From Bacteroidales bacterium (lineage in GTDB: Bacteria; Bacteroidota; Bacteroidia; Bacteroidales; UBA932), in NCBI GenBank assembly GCA_016290385.1, contig JAEETO010000010.1, forward strand, positions 1 through 40,558: a DNA stretch of 40,558 bases, given 5' to 3'. Positions 16,318 to 23,409 of the stretch are shown here, in pieces (position 1 is the stretch's first letter; every line of letters starts with the position of its first letter). The notes under the pieces were generated by a model. It saw only the letters and a program-made list of their open reading frames with translations. It was not told the DNA's origin and made no database searches. The position numbers and the translations under genes were made by a program.

Positions 16318-16980
16318 ATGGCAAAGTTCAAGAAGATCGATACGATCAACATCATCCGCAGCACCGGCATCGTCCCGGTGTTCTACAACAGCGACGTGGA
16401 GCTGACGAAGCAGGTCGTGAAGGCCTGTTACGACGGCGGAATCCGGGCTTTTGAGTTTACAAACCGCGGTGACGGCGCCCACCGGGTGTTCAAGGACGTC
16501 ATCGCATATGTCCGGAAGGAATGTCCGGACATGGCGTTCGGCACCGGAACAATCCTCGACGCGCCGACGGCAGTCATCTACATGCAGCTGGGCGCCGATT
16601 TCCTGGTGTCCCCCTGTCTGTCCGAAGAAGTCGTCACGGTGGCCAACCGCCGCGGCGTTCCGTATTCGCCGGGCTGCGGCACGGTGACCGAGATCGTCCG
16701 AGCAATGGAGCTGGGTTGTGACCTGGTGAAAGTGTTCCCGGCCGGAACGGTCGGCGGTCCTGCTTTCGTCAAGAACATCCTCGCCCCGCTGCCCTGGGCC
16801 ATGGTCATGGCCACGGGCGCGGTGGAGCCCACCGAAGAGAACCTCAAGGCCTGGGCCGCCTCCGGCGTCACGGCCGTCGGCATGGGCTCGAAACTCTTCC
16901 CGAAAGAGAAACTGGCTGCGGGTGACTGGCAGGGAATCGCCGGTCTCTGCACGAAATGCCTCGACTGGTTCAGTCGCTAG
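16318..16980 (+). CDS. eda: KDPG/KHG aldolase Eda
   Basis: This class I aldolase splits KDPG to pyruvate and glyceraldehyde-3-phosphate, the last step of both uronate branches. The 220-residue protein has catalytic Glu46 (FEFTNR), the phosphate-binding region (SPCLSEEV, YSPGCGTVTE) and the Schiff-base Lys138 in LVKVFPAG. The ATG at 16318 (MAKFKKIDTI) is preferred; an upstream in-frame TTG at 16291 lies inside the hairpin repeat. The stop overlaps the convergent response-regulator gene by 11 bases, and a 12-bp hairpin starts 16 bases downstream. Confidence 0.96.
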   Translation: MAKFKKIDTINIIRSTGIVPVFYNSDVELTKQVVKACYDGGIRAFEFTNRGDGAHRVFKDVIAYVRKECPDMAFGTGTILDAPTAVIYMQLGADFLVSPCLSEEVVTVANRRGVPYSPGCGTVTEIVRAMELGCDLVKVFPAGTVGGPAFVKNILAPLPWAMVMATGAVEPTEENLKAWAASGVTAVGMGSKLFPKEKLAAGDWQGIAGLCTKCLDWFSR

Positions 16981-17665
16981 AAATCATTTTCCAGTAAGAC
17001 TCCCGGTAGGATTCTCCCACCGGGAGTCTTGTCTTATCATCGAGCGTCACTTCGTTGCGCCGGGCTTCCCGCACCCGGTCGAGCGCGATGATGTAGGAGC
17101 GGTGGATGCGCAGGAACCGGTCCTGTGGCAGTTCATCCAGGATATTCTTCATGCGATAGAAAACGATGGCCGGGGCATCTTCCCCGTCCAGATGGATCTT
17201 CAGGTATTCGCCCATGCCTTCGATGTAGCGGATACGTTGCGTTTCGATGCGGATCCCATGGTTGGCCGTGTTGAAACTGAGAAAGTTTCCTTTTGATTCG
17301 TCCAGGGCGCGTTTCATAGAAAGCCTGTCTTCCAGTTTTTTGACCGAATCCAGAAACTCGTTGAAGCTGAAAGGCTTCAACAGATAGTCAACCGCATTGA
17401 CACGGAAACCCTCCACGGCATATTCCGAATATGCCGTCGTAAAGATTACCAACGGTGGATGCTCGAGCGAGCGGACGAAGTCCATCCCATTGATATCGGG
17501 CATGTTGATGTCGACCAGCAGGGCGTCGGCCTGTTCGAGCCAGGGTTGCGCCTCGCGTGGGCTTGCACAGGCGGCCAGCAGCTGGAGTCCGGGAATCTTT
17601 TTGATATAGATTTCCAGGAGTTGCAGGGCAAGCGGTTCGTCATCGATGGCCAGAATCCTGATCAT
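16970..17665 (-). CDS. LytTR-family response regulator
   Basis: This 231-residue protein has a receiver domain with acidic pocket Asp8/Asp9, phospho-acceptor Asp52 (LLVDINMPDINGMDF), the switch Thr in FTTAYSEYAVEGF and Lys in DYLLKPFS. A C-terminal LytTR DNA-binding domain follows (residues about 125-231: IRYIEGMGEYLKIHL, RFLRIHRSYIIALDRV, LPVGESYRESYW). It overlaps the sensor kinase gene by 4 bases (ATGA), so the two are translationally coupled. LytTR regulators bind pairs of short direct repeats, and such a pair is present at 18667-18697. Its 3' end overlaps eda convergently. Confidence 0.95.
   Translation of the reverse strand: MIRILAIDDEPLALQLLEIYIKKIPGLQLLAACASPREAQPWLEQADALLVDINMPDINGMDFVRSLEHPPLVIFTTAYSEYAVEGFRVNAVDYLLKPFSFNEFLDSVKKLEDRLSMKRALDESKGNFLSFNTANHGIRIETQRIRYIEGMGEYLKIHLDGEDAPAIVFYRMKNILDELPQDRFLRIHRSYIIALDRVREARRNEVTLDDKTRLPVGESYRESYWKMISSD
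16996..17030 (+). terminator. Perfect 12-bp hairpin just after eda, inside the response-regulator 3' coding end
   Basis: The arms AAGACTCCCGGT (16996-17007) and ACCGGGAGTCTT (17019-17030) are perfectly complementary around an 11-base loop, starting 16 bases after the eda stop. The following plus-strand sequence is only moderately T-rich, so this would be a non-canonical terminator for the uronate operon. The same bases encode the RLPVGESYRESYW region of the convergent regulator, so coding constraint may also explain part of the pattern. Confidence 0.45.
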
Positions 17666-18627
17666 GCCTGTTCGCTTTTAGGAGTGAGAGGAATATCGAG
17701 CAACACGCGGTAGCTGTCGGGCTGTTCGTCGATATGCAAAGCGTAATCGCTGCCGTAGAGCAGGTCCAGGCGCTTGCGGATGTTGTCCATTCCTAGACCA
17801 TGCGGTTCTGTCTGCCTGGCGGGGTGGAGGGAGTTGGCGCAGGAAAAGAGAATGCGGCGCTGGGTCAGCTCCACGGAGAGCCGTACGAAAGAGGGGGCTT
17901 CATAACTGATGCCATGCTTGAAAGCGTTCTCCACGAACGAGGCCATCAGCAGCGGAGGGACTACAGCACTTCCAGCGTCGAAGGGCAACGCGTCCTCGAT
18001 CCGGACGGATTCCGGATAGCGAAGCCGCATCAGGGACAGGTAGTGGCGGAGATAATCCAGTTCATGGGATAGGGGAATGGTGGGCGCCTCTCCTTCGTAG
18101 AGTACAATGCGCATCAGCTTCGAGAACTCGCTCACAGCCTCCGTGGCCTTGTCCGGATCGGTGTAGATGAGCGACTGGATGTTGTTGAGCGTGTTCATGA
18201 AGAAATGCGGATTGATTTGGTAGCGGAGGGCTTCCAGCTGCCGGCTCACGTTGGCGGCCTGGAGTTCCTTCAGTTCGGCTTCATGTTTCCGCGAGCGGTA
18301 GAGGGCGGTCAGTCCCAAATCGCCGGCCACCAGCAGGATGCCGATGATCAGTTCCTGTGTTTCCGGACGGATCGGGCCCCGTCCGTCGGCGGGCGGCAGT
18401 CCGGGGCGGTCCATCCGCCATTCGTCGGGTGGCGGCCCAGGAAAACCCTCATCTTGCCAGTCGGACCTTCGGTCCGGGTAGAAACAGAAAATGCCGAATG
18501 CCGCGAGCAGGAGGAGCGTGAACAGCAGATACCAGAGCTTGTTCTTTCTCCGTGACAAAGGCTCCAGCAGGAAGTGGTGTATCAATACCAGGGCCAGGAA
18601 GGGGAGTATCTTCAGAATCACGTTCAT
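17662..18627 (-). CDS. LytS-type sensor histidine kinase
   Basis: This 321-residue membrane kinase has two N-terminal helices (residues about 5-22 and 30-48), a proline-rich periplasmic stretch (about 50-90), another helix (91-110) and a cytoplasmic His_kinase domain. Phospho-acceptor His141 lies in QINPHFFMNTLNNIQS. The ATP-binding domain shows an N-box (SFVENAFKHGISY) and G-box (GLGMDNIRKRLDLLYG). No known ligand-binding sensor domain is present, so the stimulus is unknown. It pairs with the LytTR regulator immediately downstream. A TAAATTTG promoter box (minus strand) lies almost at its start codon. Confidence 0.94.
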   Translation of the reverse strand: MNVILKILPFLALVLIHHFLLEPLSRRKNKLWYLLFTLLLLAAFGIFCFYPDRRSDWQDEGFPGPPPDEWRMDRPGLPPADGRGPIRPETQELIIGILLVAGDLGLTALYRSRKHEAELKELQAANVSRQLEALRYQINPHFFMNTLNNIQSLIYTDPDKATEAVSEFSKLMRIVLYEGEAPTIPLSHELDYLRHYLSLMRLRYPESVRIEDALPFDAGSAVVPPLLMASFVENAFKHGISYEAPSFVRLSVELTQRRILFSCANSLHPARQTEPHGLGMDNIRKRLDLLYGSDYALHIDEQPDSYRVLLDIPLTPKSEQA

Positions 18628-18631
18628 ATTG

Positions 18632-18639
18632 CAAATTTA
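18632..18639 (-). promoter_or_regulatory. Promoter -7 box for the two-component operon
   Basis: TAAATTTG on the minus strand matches the Bacteroidota TAnnTTTG box. It ends only 4 bases before the kinase ATG, so the transcript would be leaderless or nearly so. No good TTTG -33 box is seen at the expected distance. Confidence 0.45.
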
Positions 18640-18666
18640 CAGATAATTCTTCAATGCCCCCGCCGC

Positions 18667-18697
18667 TTCGTTGAAGAAAACAGGGCGTTCGTTGAAG
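18667..18697. promoter_or_regulatory. Putative LytTR operator (direct repeat, 21-bp period)
   Basis: The 10-mer TTCGTTGAAG occurs twice, at 18667-18676 and 18688-18697, exactly 21 bp (two helical turns) apart, in the gap between the kinase gene and the divergent cassette. LytTR regulators recognise pairs of roughly 9-bp sites containing GTT at this spacing. The second copy ends 27 bases before the TAACTTTA box, a typical activator position. Confidence 0.6.
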
Positions 18698-18724
18698 GAT
18701 CCTGAATTTGGCTGAGTAATTGAA

Positions 18725-18732
18725 TAACTTTA
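18725..18732 (+). promoter_or_regulatory. Candidate -7 box for the VTC/DUF4956 cassette
   Basis: TAACTTTA matches TAnnTTTG at 5 of 6 fixed positions and lies 17 bases before the ATG at 18750. No TTTG occurs at the normal 19-21 base distance, which fits an activator-dependent promoter served by the adjacent direct repeat. Confidence 0.4.
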
Positions 18733-18749
18733 TAAAAAACATCCACACC

Positions 18750-19166
18750 ATGATGAAATTCCTGCGATATATGCTGACGACCGCTTTCCTGCTGACGGCC
18801 GTCCTGCCTTCGCTTCAAGCCCAGGACAAGAAGATCAACAAGAAAAACCTTGTCATCAAGGAATGGAACGCGGACGTAAAAACCAACGCCAAGGTACTTG
18901 ACCACGTTACCACCTACAATGCCGACGGCAAGAAAATCGAAGAGATCGAGTATACCGGAAAGGCGCAGAAATGGCGCAAGCGCTATGAATACGATGCCGC
19001 CGGCAAGCAGGTCATGGAACTGGTCTACGATGAGCGCAACAGGCTGGTCAATATGAAGAAGTTCGAATACAACGAGTTCGGGCGGAAAAAGGTGACCTAT
19101 ACCTATGATGCGAAAGGAAAACTCACCGCGACCAAGTATTATGAATATTTAATGGAGGAAGAATGA
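18750..19166 (+). CDS. Small secreted protein with YD/RHS-like repeats
   Basis: The product is 138 residues (137 if ATG 18753 is used). It has a Sec signal peptide (FLRYMLTTAFLLTAVLPSLQAQ) and a mature part built of short beta-hairpin repeats: TTYNADGKKIEEIEY, YEYDAAGKQVMELVYD, FEYNEFGRKKVTYTYD and AKGKLTATKYYEY. These resemble single YD/RHS units rather than a full RHS toxin, and no toxin domain follows. Function is unknown. It opens the cassette facing the LytTR pair, with one base before the next gene, so it is probably co-transcribed with the surface protein, VTC-domain and DUF4956 genes. Confidence 0.75.
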   Translation: MMKFLRYMLTTAFLLTAVLPSLQAQDKKINKKNLVIKEWNADVKTNAKVLDHVTTYNADGKKIEEIEYTGKAQKWRKRYEYDAAGKQVMELVYDERNRLVNMKKFEYNEFGRKKVTYTYDAKGKLTATKYYEYLMEEE

Positions 19167-19167
19167 T

Positions 19168-21030
19168 ATGAAACGTTTATTTATGAGCATGATGCTGGTA
19201 TTGATCGCAATCGTCGTGTGCAATTGCATCGGCGACGACATCATTTCCGTCGTCGATGGCGGCGAAGAAGCGAGCTGGAACATCGTCACCCCGGTCGATA
19301 CCACGACTCCGCCTGCATCCCAGACGACTTCGACGGATACGACCGGTACCGATACGGGCGCCGTGACCACGACTTTCACGTCGGCGGGTGACAGTTCATC
19401 CGACGACGACATCTCCAATACGACTTTCACCCGGCTGGTGACCGTGACCTACGCTTCGGGCGGTGCCACCGTCACGGGCTACAATGCCGTCGCGGACGTC
19501 ATGAATGTCGTGGTGAGCGGCAATCAGGTGACCATTACCTATACTGGAAGCGAGAACGTGGCCTACAAACTGACCGGCACGGCGTCCGACGGCTTCTTCA
19601 AACTATACAGTTCCAAGAAACAGGCAATCTGGTTGAGCGGCGTCAGCCTTACAAACAGCGCCGGCGCAGCCATCAACAACCAAAGTGGCAAACGTACCTT
19701 CGTCTACGTGGAGGGTACCAACAAACTGGCCGATGGTGCTTCCGCGGCCTATTCGACCAGCAGCGACGAAGACATGAAGGGCGTGATCTTCTCCGAAGGC
19801 CAGCTCATCTTCAGCGGCAGCGGCTCGCTGAGCGTGACGGCCAACAACAAGCAGGGCAAGAGCGGCATCGTCTCCGACGACTATGTGCGCATGATGGCCA
19901 GCCCCACTGTTACGGTAACGGCCGGCAGCAGCGCGGGCCACGGCGTCAAGGGCAACGATTACATCCAGCTCTCCAACGGAACGCTGAACATCTCTACCGC
20001 TGCTGCCATGAAAAAAGGCATTACCTCCGACGACTACGTCCTGGTCGAGGGCGGCGTCACGACGATCCAGGTGACCGGCGGCGTGGCCTACGACAGTGAC
20101 GATAGCGAATACAAAGGTTCGGCCGGCATCAAGGCCGACAACTACTTCGCCATGACCGGTGGTACGGTGACCATTACCAACAGCGGCAATGGCGGCAAGG
20201 GCATCAGTGCCGGCAGCTATGATTACGACAGTACGACGCATGCTGTGGCGGACAGCTACATCTCCGGCGGGACGCTCAAGATCACTACGAGCGGCAGCGA
20301 ATCGAACGACGTGTCCTGCAAGGGCATCAAGATCGGCTGGGTCACCAAGAGCGGCAACAAGGTCACCGGCTATGCGGGCAACATGACGGTGAGCGGCGGC
20401 TCGATTGTCATCAACTGCGCGAAATCCGAGGGCTTCGAAGCCAAAGGCAACCTGACATTCAAGGGCGGTGAGACCTATGTGTACTCCACGGGCGACGATG
20501 CCATCAACTGTCAGGCTGAAATGAATGTCACCGGCGGCTATGTCTATGCCTATTCCACGGCCAACGACGCCATGGACGCCAACCATGACCTGAAGATCTC
20601 GGGCGGTTACGTCTTCGCCATCACGACCAAGGGCTCCCCGGAGGTGGCTATCGATGCCAATACCGAGGAACGCTACAAATTGTACATTACCGGCGGTGTC
20701 GTCGTGGCCTACGGCGGCCTTGAGAGCGGCTATTCCGCATCCCAGAGCGTTTATACCATGAGTTGCACGGGCGGCAGCTGGAATGCCCTTCACAACGGCA
20801 GTTCTTATATTGCTGCGTTCAAGGCGCCGTCGGGCATCTCGTCTGTGGCCGTTTCGGCCCCGTCGCTCAAGAATGGCTACAAGGGCGTATCCGTAGGCAG
20901 TACGACTTACTGCAACGTTGTATGGGCTACTTCCGGCATTTCCGGTGGTTCGTCTGTCTCCCTGAGTACCTATTCCGGTGGTGGAAGTGGTCCGGGCGGT
21001 GGTCCGGGCGGCGGCCCCGGCTGGCATTGA
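19168..21030 (+). CDS. Cthe_2159-like beta-helix carbohydrate-binding surface protein
   Basis: This 620-residue exported protein has a hydrophobic signal ending in VVCNC; it is a possible but non-canonical lipoprotein (Cys18 or Cys20, with Val or Asn at -1). Residues about 40-90 are a Thr/Ser/Asp-rich linker. Residues about 90-595 contain repeating beta-helix rungs such as SDDYVRMMASPTVTVTAG, KGNDYIQLSNGTLNIS and TGGYVYAYSTANDAMDAN, typical of the family named after Clostridium thermocellum Cthe_2159, a binder of cellulose and acidic sugars. The tail is a Gly/Pro repeat (GPGGGPGGGPGWH). Such proteins often neighbour VTC-domain and DUF4956 genes, as here. It probably binds or organises an anionic polymer at the cell surface. 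Confidence 0.82.
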   Translation: MKRLFMSMMLVLIAIVVCNCIGDDIISVVDGGEEASWNIVTPVDTTTPPASQTTSTDTTGTDTGAVTTTFTSAGDSSSDDDISNTTFTRLVTVTYASGGATVTGYNAVADVMNVVVSGNQVTITYTGSENVAYKLTGTASDGFFKLYSSKKQAIWLSGVSLTNSAGAAINNQSGKRTFVYVEGTNKLADGASAAYSTSSDEDMKGVIFSEGQLIFSGSGSLSVTANNKQGKSGIVSDDYVRMMASPTVTVTAGSSAGHGVKGNDYIQLSNGTLNISTAAAMKKGITSDDYVLVEGGVTTIQVTGGVAYDSDDSEYKGSAGIKADNYFAMTGGTVTITNSGNGGKGISAGSYDYDSTTHAVADSYISGGTLKITTSGSESNDVSCKGIKIGWVTKSGNKVTGYAGNMTVSGGSIVINCAKSEGFEAKGNLTFKGGETYVYSTGDDAINCQAEMNVTGGYVYAYSTANDAMDANHDLKISGGYVFAITTKGSPEVAIDANTEERYKLYITGGVVVAYGGLESGYSASQSVYTMSCTGGSWNALHNGSSYIAAFKAPSGISSVAVSAPSLKNGYKGVSVGSTTYCNVVWATSGISGGSSVSLSTYSGGGSGPGGGPGGGPGWH

Positions 21031-21043
21031 TCGGATCTGCGCT

Positions 21044-21841
21044 ATGGCTGATTTCCAACATCGATCCCTGGCGGAATCCCTCACGGCCATCGCTCCCATC
21101 ACCCTGGCGGAGATGGATGCCATTAAGTTGATGAACCGTATCGATACCAAGTATCTCACCAACGAAACTACGTTGGTGCAGGTACTGGCCGATGCGGCAG
21201 CGGCTGGCTACCGGGCGTTCGAGACGGAAGGGGAGAAGCGCAGTCCCTACAATTCCGTGTACTATGACACGGCAGGCCTGCGCATGTTCCTCGACCATCA
21301 CAACCGGCGCCTGGTACGGCAGAAGGTGCGCACACGCAGCTATCTGGGCAGTGGCTTGAGCTTTCTGGAGATCAAGCGCAAGAACAACAAGGGTCGCACC
21401 AGCAAAAAGCGCACGGCCATTCCCCCGGGTCAACTGATGGATTTCAGCGGCAACCCTGAAGCGTGCGCCTACCTGGCCCGCAAGTCTTGGTTCACGGCCC
21501 CGGAACTGTCTCCGGTACTCGAGACCCGCTTTACGCGGATTACGCTCGTCAATCCGGCCAGGACGGAGCGTCTGACCATCGATACGTGCCTGCAATTCAA
21601 GAATTTCCGAACCGGACTTTCGGCTTCGCTGCGGGACGCGGTCATCATCGAGCTCAAGCAGGACGGCCATGCCGACAGTCCCATGAAACGCATCCTGCTC
21701 GATCACCGGGTCAAGCCGGTACGGATCAGCAAATACTGTATTGCCGTCACCCTGACGGAACCTGCTGCACGTTCGGGCCGCTTCAAGGCCAAGGTACGGC
21801 AGATAGAAAAGACGATAAACCATAAAATCGACATACAATGA
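21044..21841 (+). CDS. VTC-domain polyphosphate-polymerase-like protein
   Basis: This 265-residue protein has the CYTH/TTM tunnel fold of the VTC polyphosphate polymerase domain. Recognisable elements are NRIDTKY (Arg32, Lys36), YYDT (73-76), the basic RQKVRTRSY strand (Arg92, Lys94, Arg96, Arg98), LEIKRKNNKGRTSKKR (Glu109, Lys111, Lys113), VIIELKQDG and the ISKYC block. In yeast Vtc4 these residues bind ATP/polyphosphate in a tunnel. Whether bacterial copies next to DUF4956 make polyphosphate or act on another polymer is not settled to my knowledge. The ATG at 21044 follows the previous stop by 13 bases; upstream in-frame codons lie in the Gly-rich tail of the previous gene. It overlaps DUF4956 by 4 bases. 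Confidence 0.88.
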   Translation: MADFQHRSLAESLTAIAPITLAEMDAIKLMNRIDTKYLTNETTLVQVLADAAAAGYRAFETEGEKRSPYNSVYYDTAGLRMFLDHHNRRLVRQKVRTRSYLGSGLSFLEIKRKNNKGRTSKKRTAIPPGQLMDFSGNPEACAYLARKSWFTAPELSPVLETRFTRITLVNPARTERLTIDTCLQFKNFRTGLSASLRDAVIIELKQDGHADSPMKRILLDHRVKPVRISKYCIAVTLTEPAARSGRFKAKVRQIEKTINHKIDIQ

Positions 21842-22605
21842 TACCCTTGCAAGACCTGGGCGAGTACACCCTCGCCGACGAGGAGCTCTTCGACGTGCAG
21901 ACCATTACCGATGCGATGATGACCACCTCGCAGAGCCTGGCCGAACTGGCCATCCGCTTCTTCCTGAATCTGGCGGTCTGCTGGATTCTGGTGCAGTTTT
22001 TCTACTACCGGAAGAGCCGGCGCCGCGACTACTATTTCACCTTCATGGTCTTCTCCTCCGCAATGCTGATGCTGCTCTACATGATGGGCAACGTCGAGGT
22101 GGGGGTGGGGTTGACCCTGGGCCTGTTCGCCATTTTCGGCGTGATCCGCTACCGTACAGAGACAGTACCTATCCGGGAGATGACCTATCTGTTCGTAATC
22201 ATCGCGCTGGCGGCCGTCAACGGCCTCGCGCCCGTCTACAAGCTTACTGGCGCCACGGGTCCGAATCCTCACTATGTGCTCAATGCCGGCTCTGTTGCGG
22301 TGACCGCACTAGCCAATCTGTTGGTGATTGTGCTGGTCTGGGTGCTCGAGAGTGAGCGGCTGCTAAAGCATACTTCGGCCAAGCTCGTGCTCTACGACCG
22401 CATCGAACTCATCGTGCCGGAACGCCGCGCCGAACTGGTCGCCGATTTGGAGAAACGTACGGGCCTGAAAGTGGACAACCTGGAAATCGGCCACGTCGAT
22501 TTCCTCAAGGATGCCGCCTTTATCAAGGTCTATTACACGCTGTCGAAAGGGCAGGCCGCCTCGATCGACACATTGACCAAGGCCAAGGATTTTATAGAAC
22601 AGTAA
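21838..22605 (+). CDS. DUF4956 integral membrane protein
   Basis: This 255-residue protein has about five membrane helices (residues roughly 37-57, 64-83, 87-106, 115-132 and 148-168) and a C-terminal cytoplasmic alpha/beta domain (about 175-255). The family hallmark GLTLGLFAIFGVIRYRTETVPIREMTYLF lies between helices 3 and 4 (only part is quoted as a motif: GVIRYRTETVPIREM). Its ATG overlaps the VTC gene's stop (ATGA), so the two products are probably made together and may form a membrane complex, with DUF4956 as the pore or anchor. Function is unknown. Confidence 0.92.
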   Translation: MIPLQDLGEYTLADEELFDVQTITDAMMTTSQSLAELAIRFFLNLAVCWILVQFFYYRKSRRRDYYFTFMVFSSAMLMLLYMMGNVEVGVGLTLGLFAIFGVIRYRTETVPIREMTYLFVIIALAAVNGLAPVYKLTGATGPNPHYVLNAGSVAVTALANLLVIVLVWVLESERLLKHTSAKLVLYDRIELIVPERRAELVADLEKRTGLKVDNLEIGHVDFLKDAAFIKVYYTLSKGQAASIDTLTKAKDFIEQ

Positions 22606-22608
22606 GCC

Positions 22609-23409
22609 ATGAGAAAGATTCTGACCGTCTGCCTGTTACTGATACTTGCGCTGCCGGGGCGCGGGCAGACTTCCTATACCATCCCGGTCGGGGTCATGGA
22701 AACTGACCTGGGCGGCCGTTTCTCGCTGGGCGTGGACAAGAAGCTGTCCAAGGGCCTGCACTTGTCAATCGGCGGCGAACTGCGCTTGAAGGACAACTTT
22801 TCCACTGTCGGCCGCTGGCAAGTCGGCGCAGACCTGAGCTACAAGGTGAATTCCTACCTGAAACTGGGCGGCGGCTACATCTTCATCGACAAGCTGAAAT
22901 CCAGCGGGGACTGGTCTTCGCGCCACCGGTTCTATGTCGATGCCACAGGCGGCATCCGGGTGGGCGACTGGCGCTTTTCCCTCAGGGAAAGGCTGCAGTT
23001 GACGCACCGCAACGCCGATGATATGAATGTCTTCCAGGCGAATCCCAATTCCCTGGCGCTCAAGAGTCGCATCAAGGCGCAGTACAAGGGGCGAAGCGTT
23101 AGTCCCTACGCCTATATCGAACTGCGCAATGTGTTCAATGATCCCGCCTGCACGGCGAAATATGATGGTTCCTCGTTCAGCGACTATGTCTTTACGGGCT
23201 ATACCGATGCATACGTCAACCGCTTGCGCGGGGCGCTCGGCCTGGAGTGGAAGCTGAGCAAGCAACATGCGCTCGATTTCACCCTGCTGGGCGATTACTG
23301 CTATGACAAAGTGGTGGATACGAACGCTGAAGGAACGAAACTCAAGTCGATCGCCTATGAGCGGGCGTTCAACACGAATATCTGTATCGGGTACAAGTTT
23401 TCGTTCTAG
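22609..23409 (+). CDS. DUF2490-like outer-membrane beta-barrel
   Basis: This 266-residue protein has a signal peptide (MRKILTVCLLLILALPGRGQ) and a succession of amphipathic beta strands with alternating charged and aromatic residues (LHLSIGGELRLKDNF, RWQVGADLSYKVNSYLKLGGGY, WRFSLRERLQLTHRN). It ends in YKFSF, a C-terminal aromatic signature for BAM insertion. This resembles DUF2490 proteins, whose role is unknown. It starts 3 bases after the DUF4956 stop and ends the cassette. In this setting it could be an outer-membrane exit or anchor, which is inference. The stop shares the palindrome CTAG with the convergent esterase stop. Confidence 0.85.
   Translation: MRKILTVCLLLILALPGRGQTSYTIPVGVMETDLGGRFSLGVDKKLSKGLHLSIGGELRLKDNFSTVGRWQVGADLSYKVNSYLKLGGGYIFIDKLKSSGDWSSRHRFYVDATGGIRVGDWRFSLRERLQLTHRNADDMNVFQANPNSLALKSRIKAQYKGRSVSPYAYIELRNVFNDPACTAKYDGSSFSDYVFTGYTDAYVNRLRGALGLEWKLSKQHALDFTLLGDYCYDKVVDTNAEGTKLKSIAYERAFNTNICIGYKFSF

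Noticed and set aside
16991-17035. Hairpin after eda as a classical Rho-independent terminator
   Set aside because: The stem is perfect but no run of T residues follows on either strand, so it is listed only as a weak, non-canonical terminator.
18750-19166. The YD-repeat protein as a polymorphic RHS toxin
   Set aside because: It is far too short, has no core RHS shell, no PxxxxDPxG motif and no toxin domain or immunity gene.
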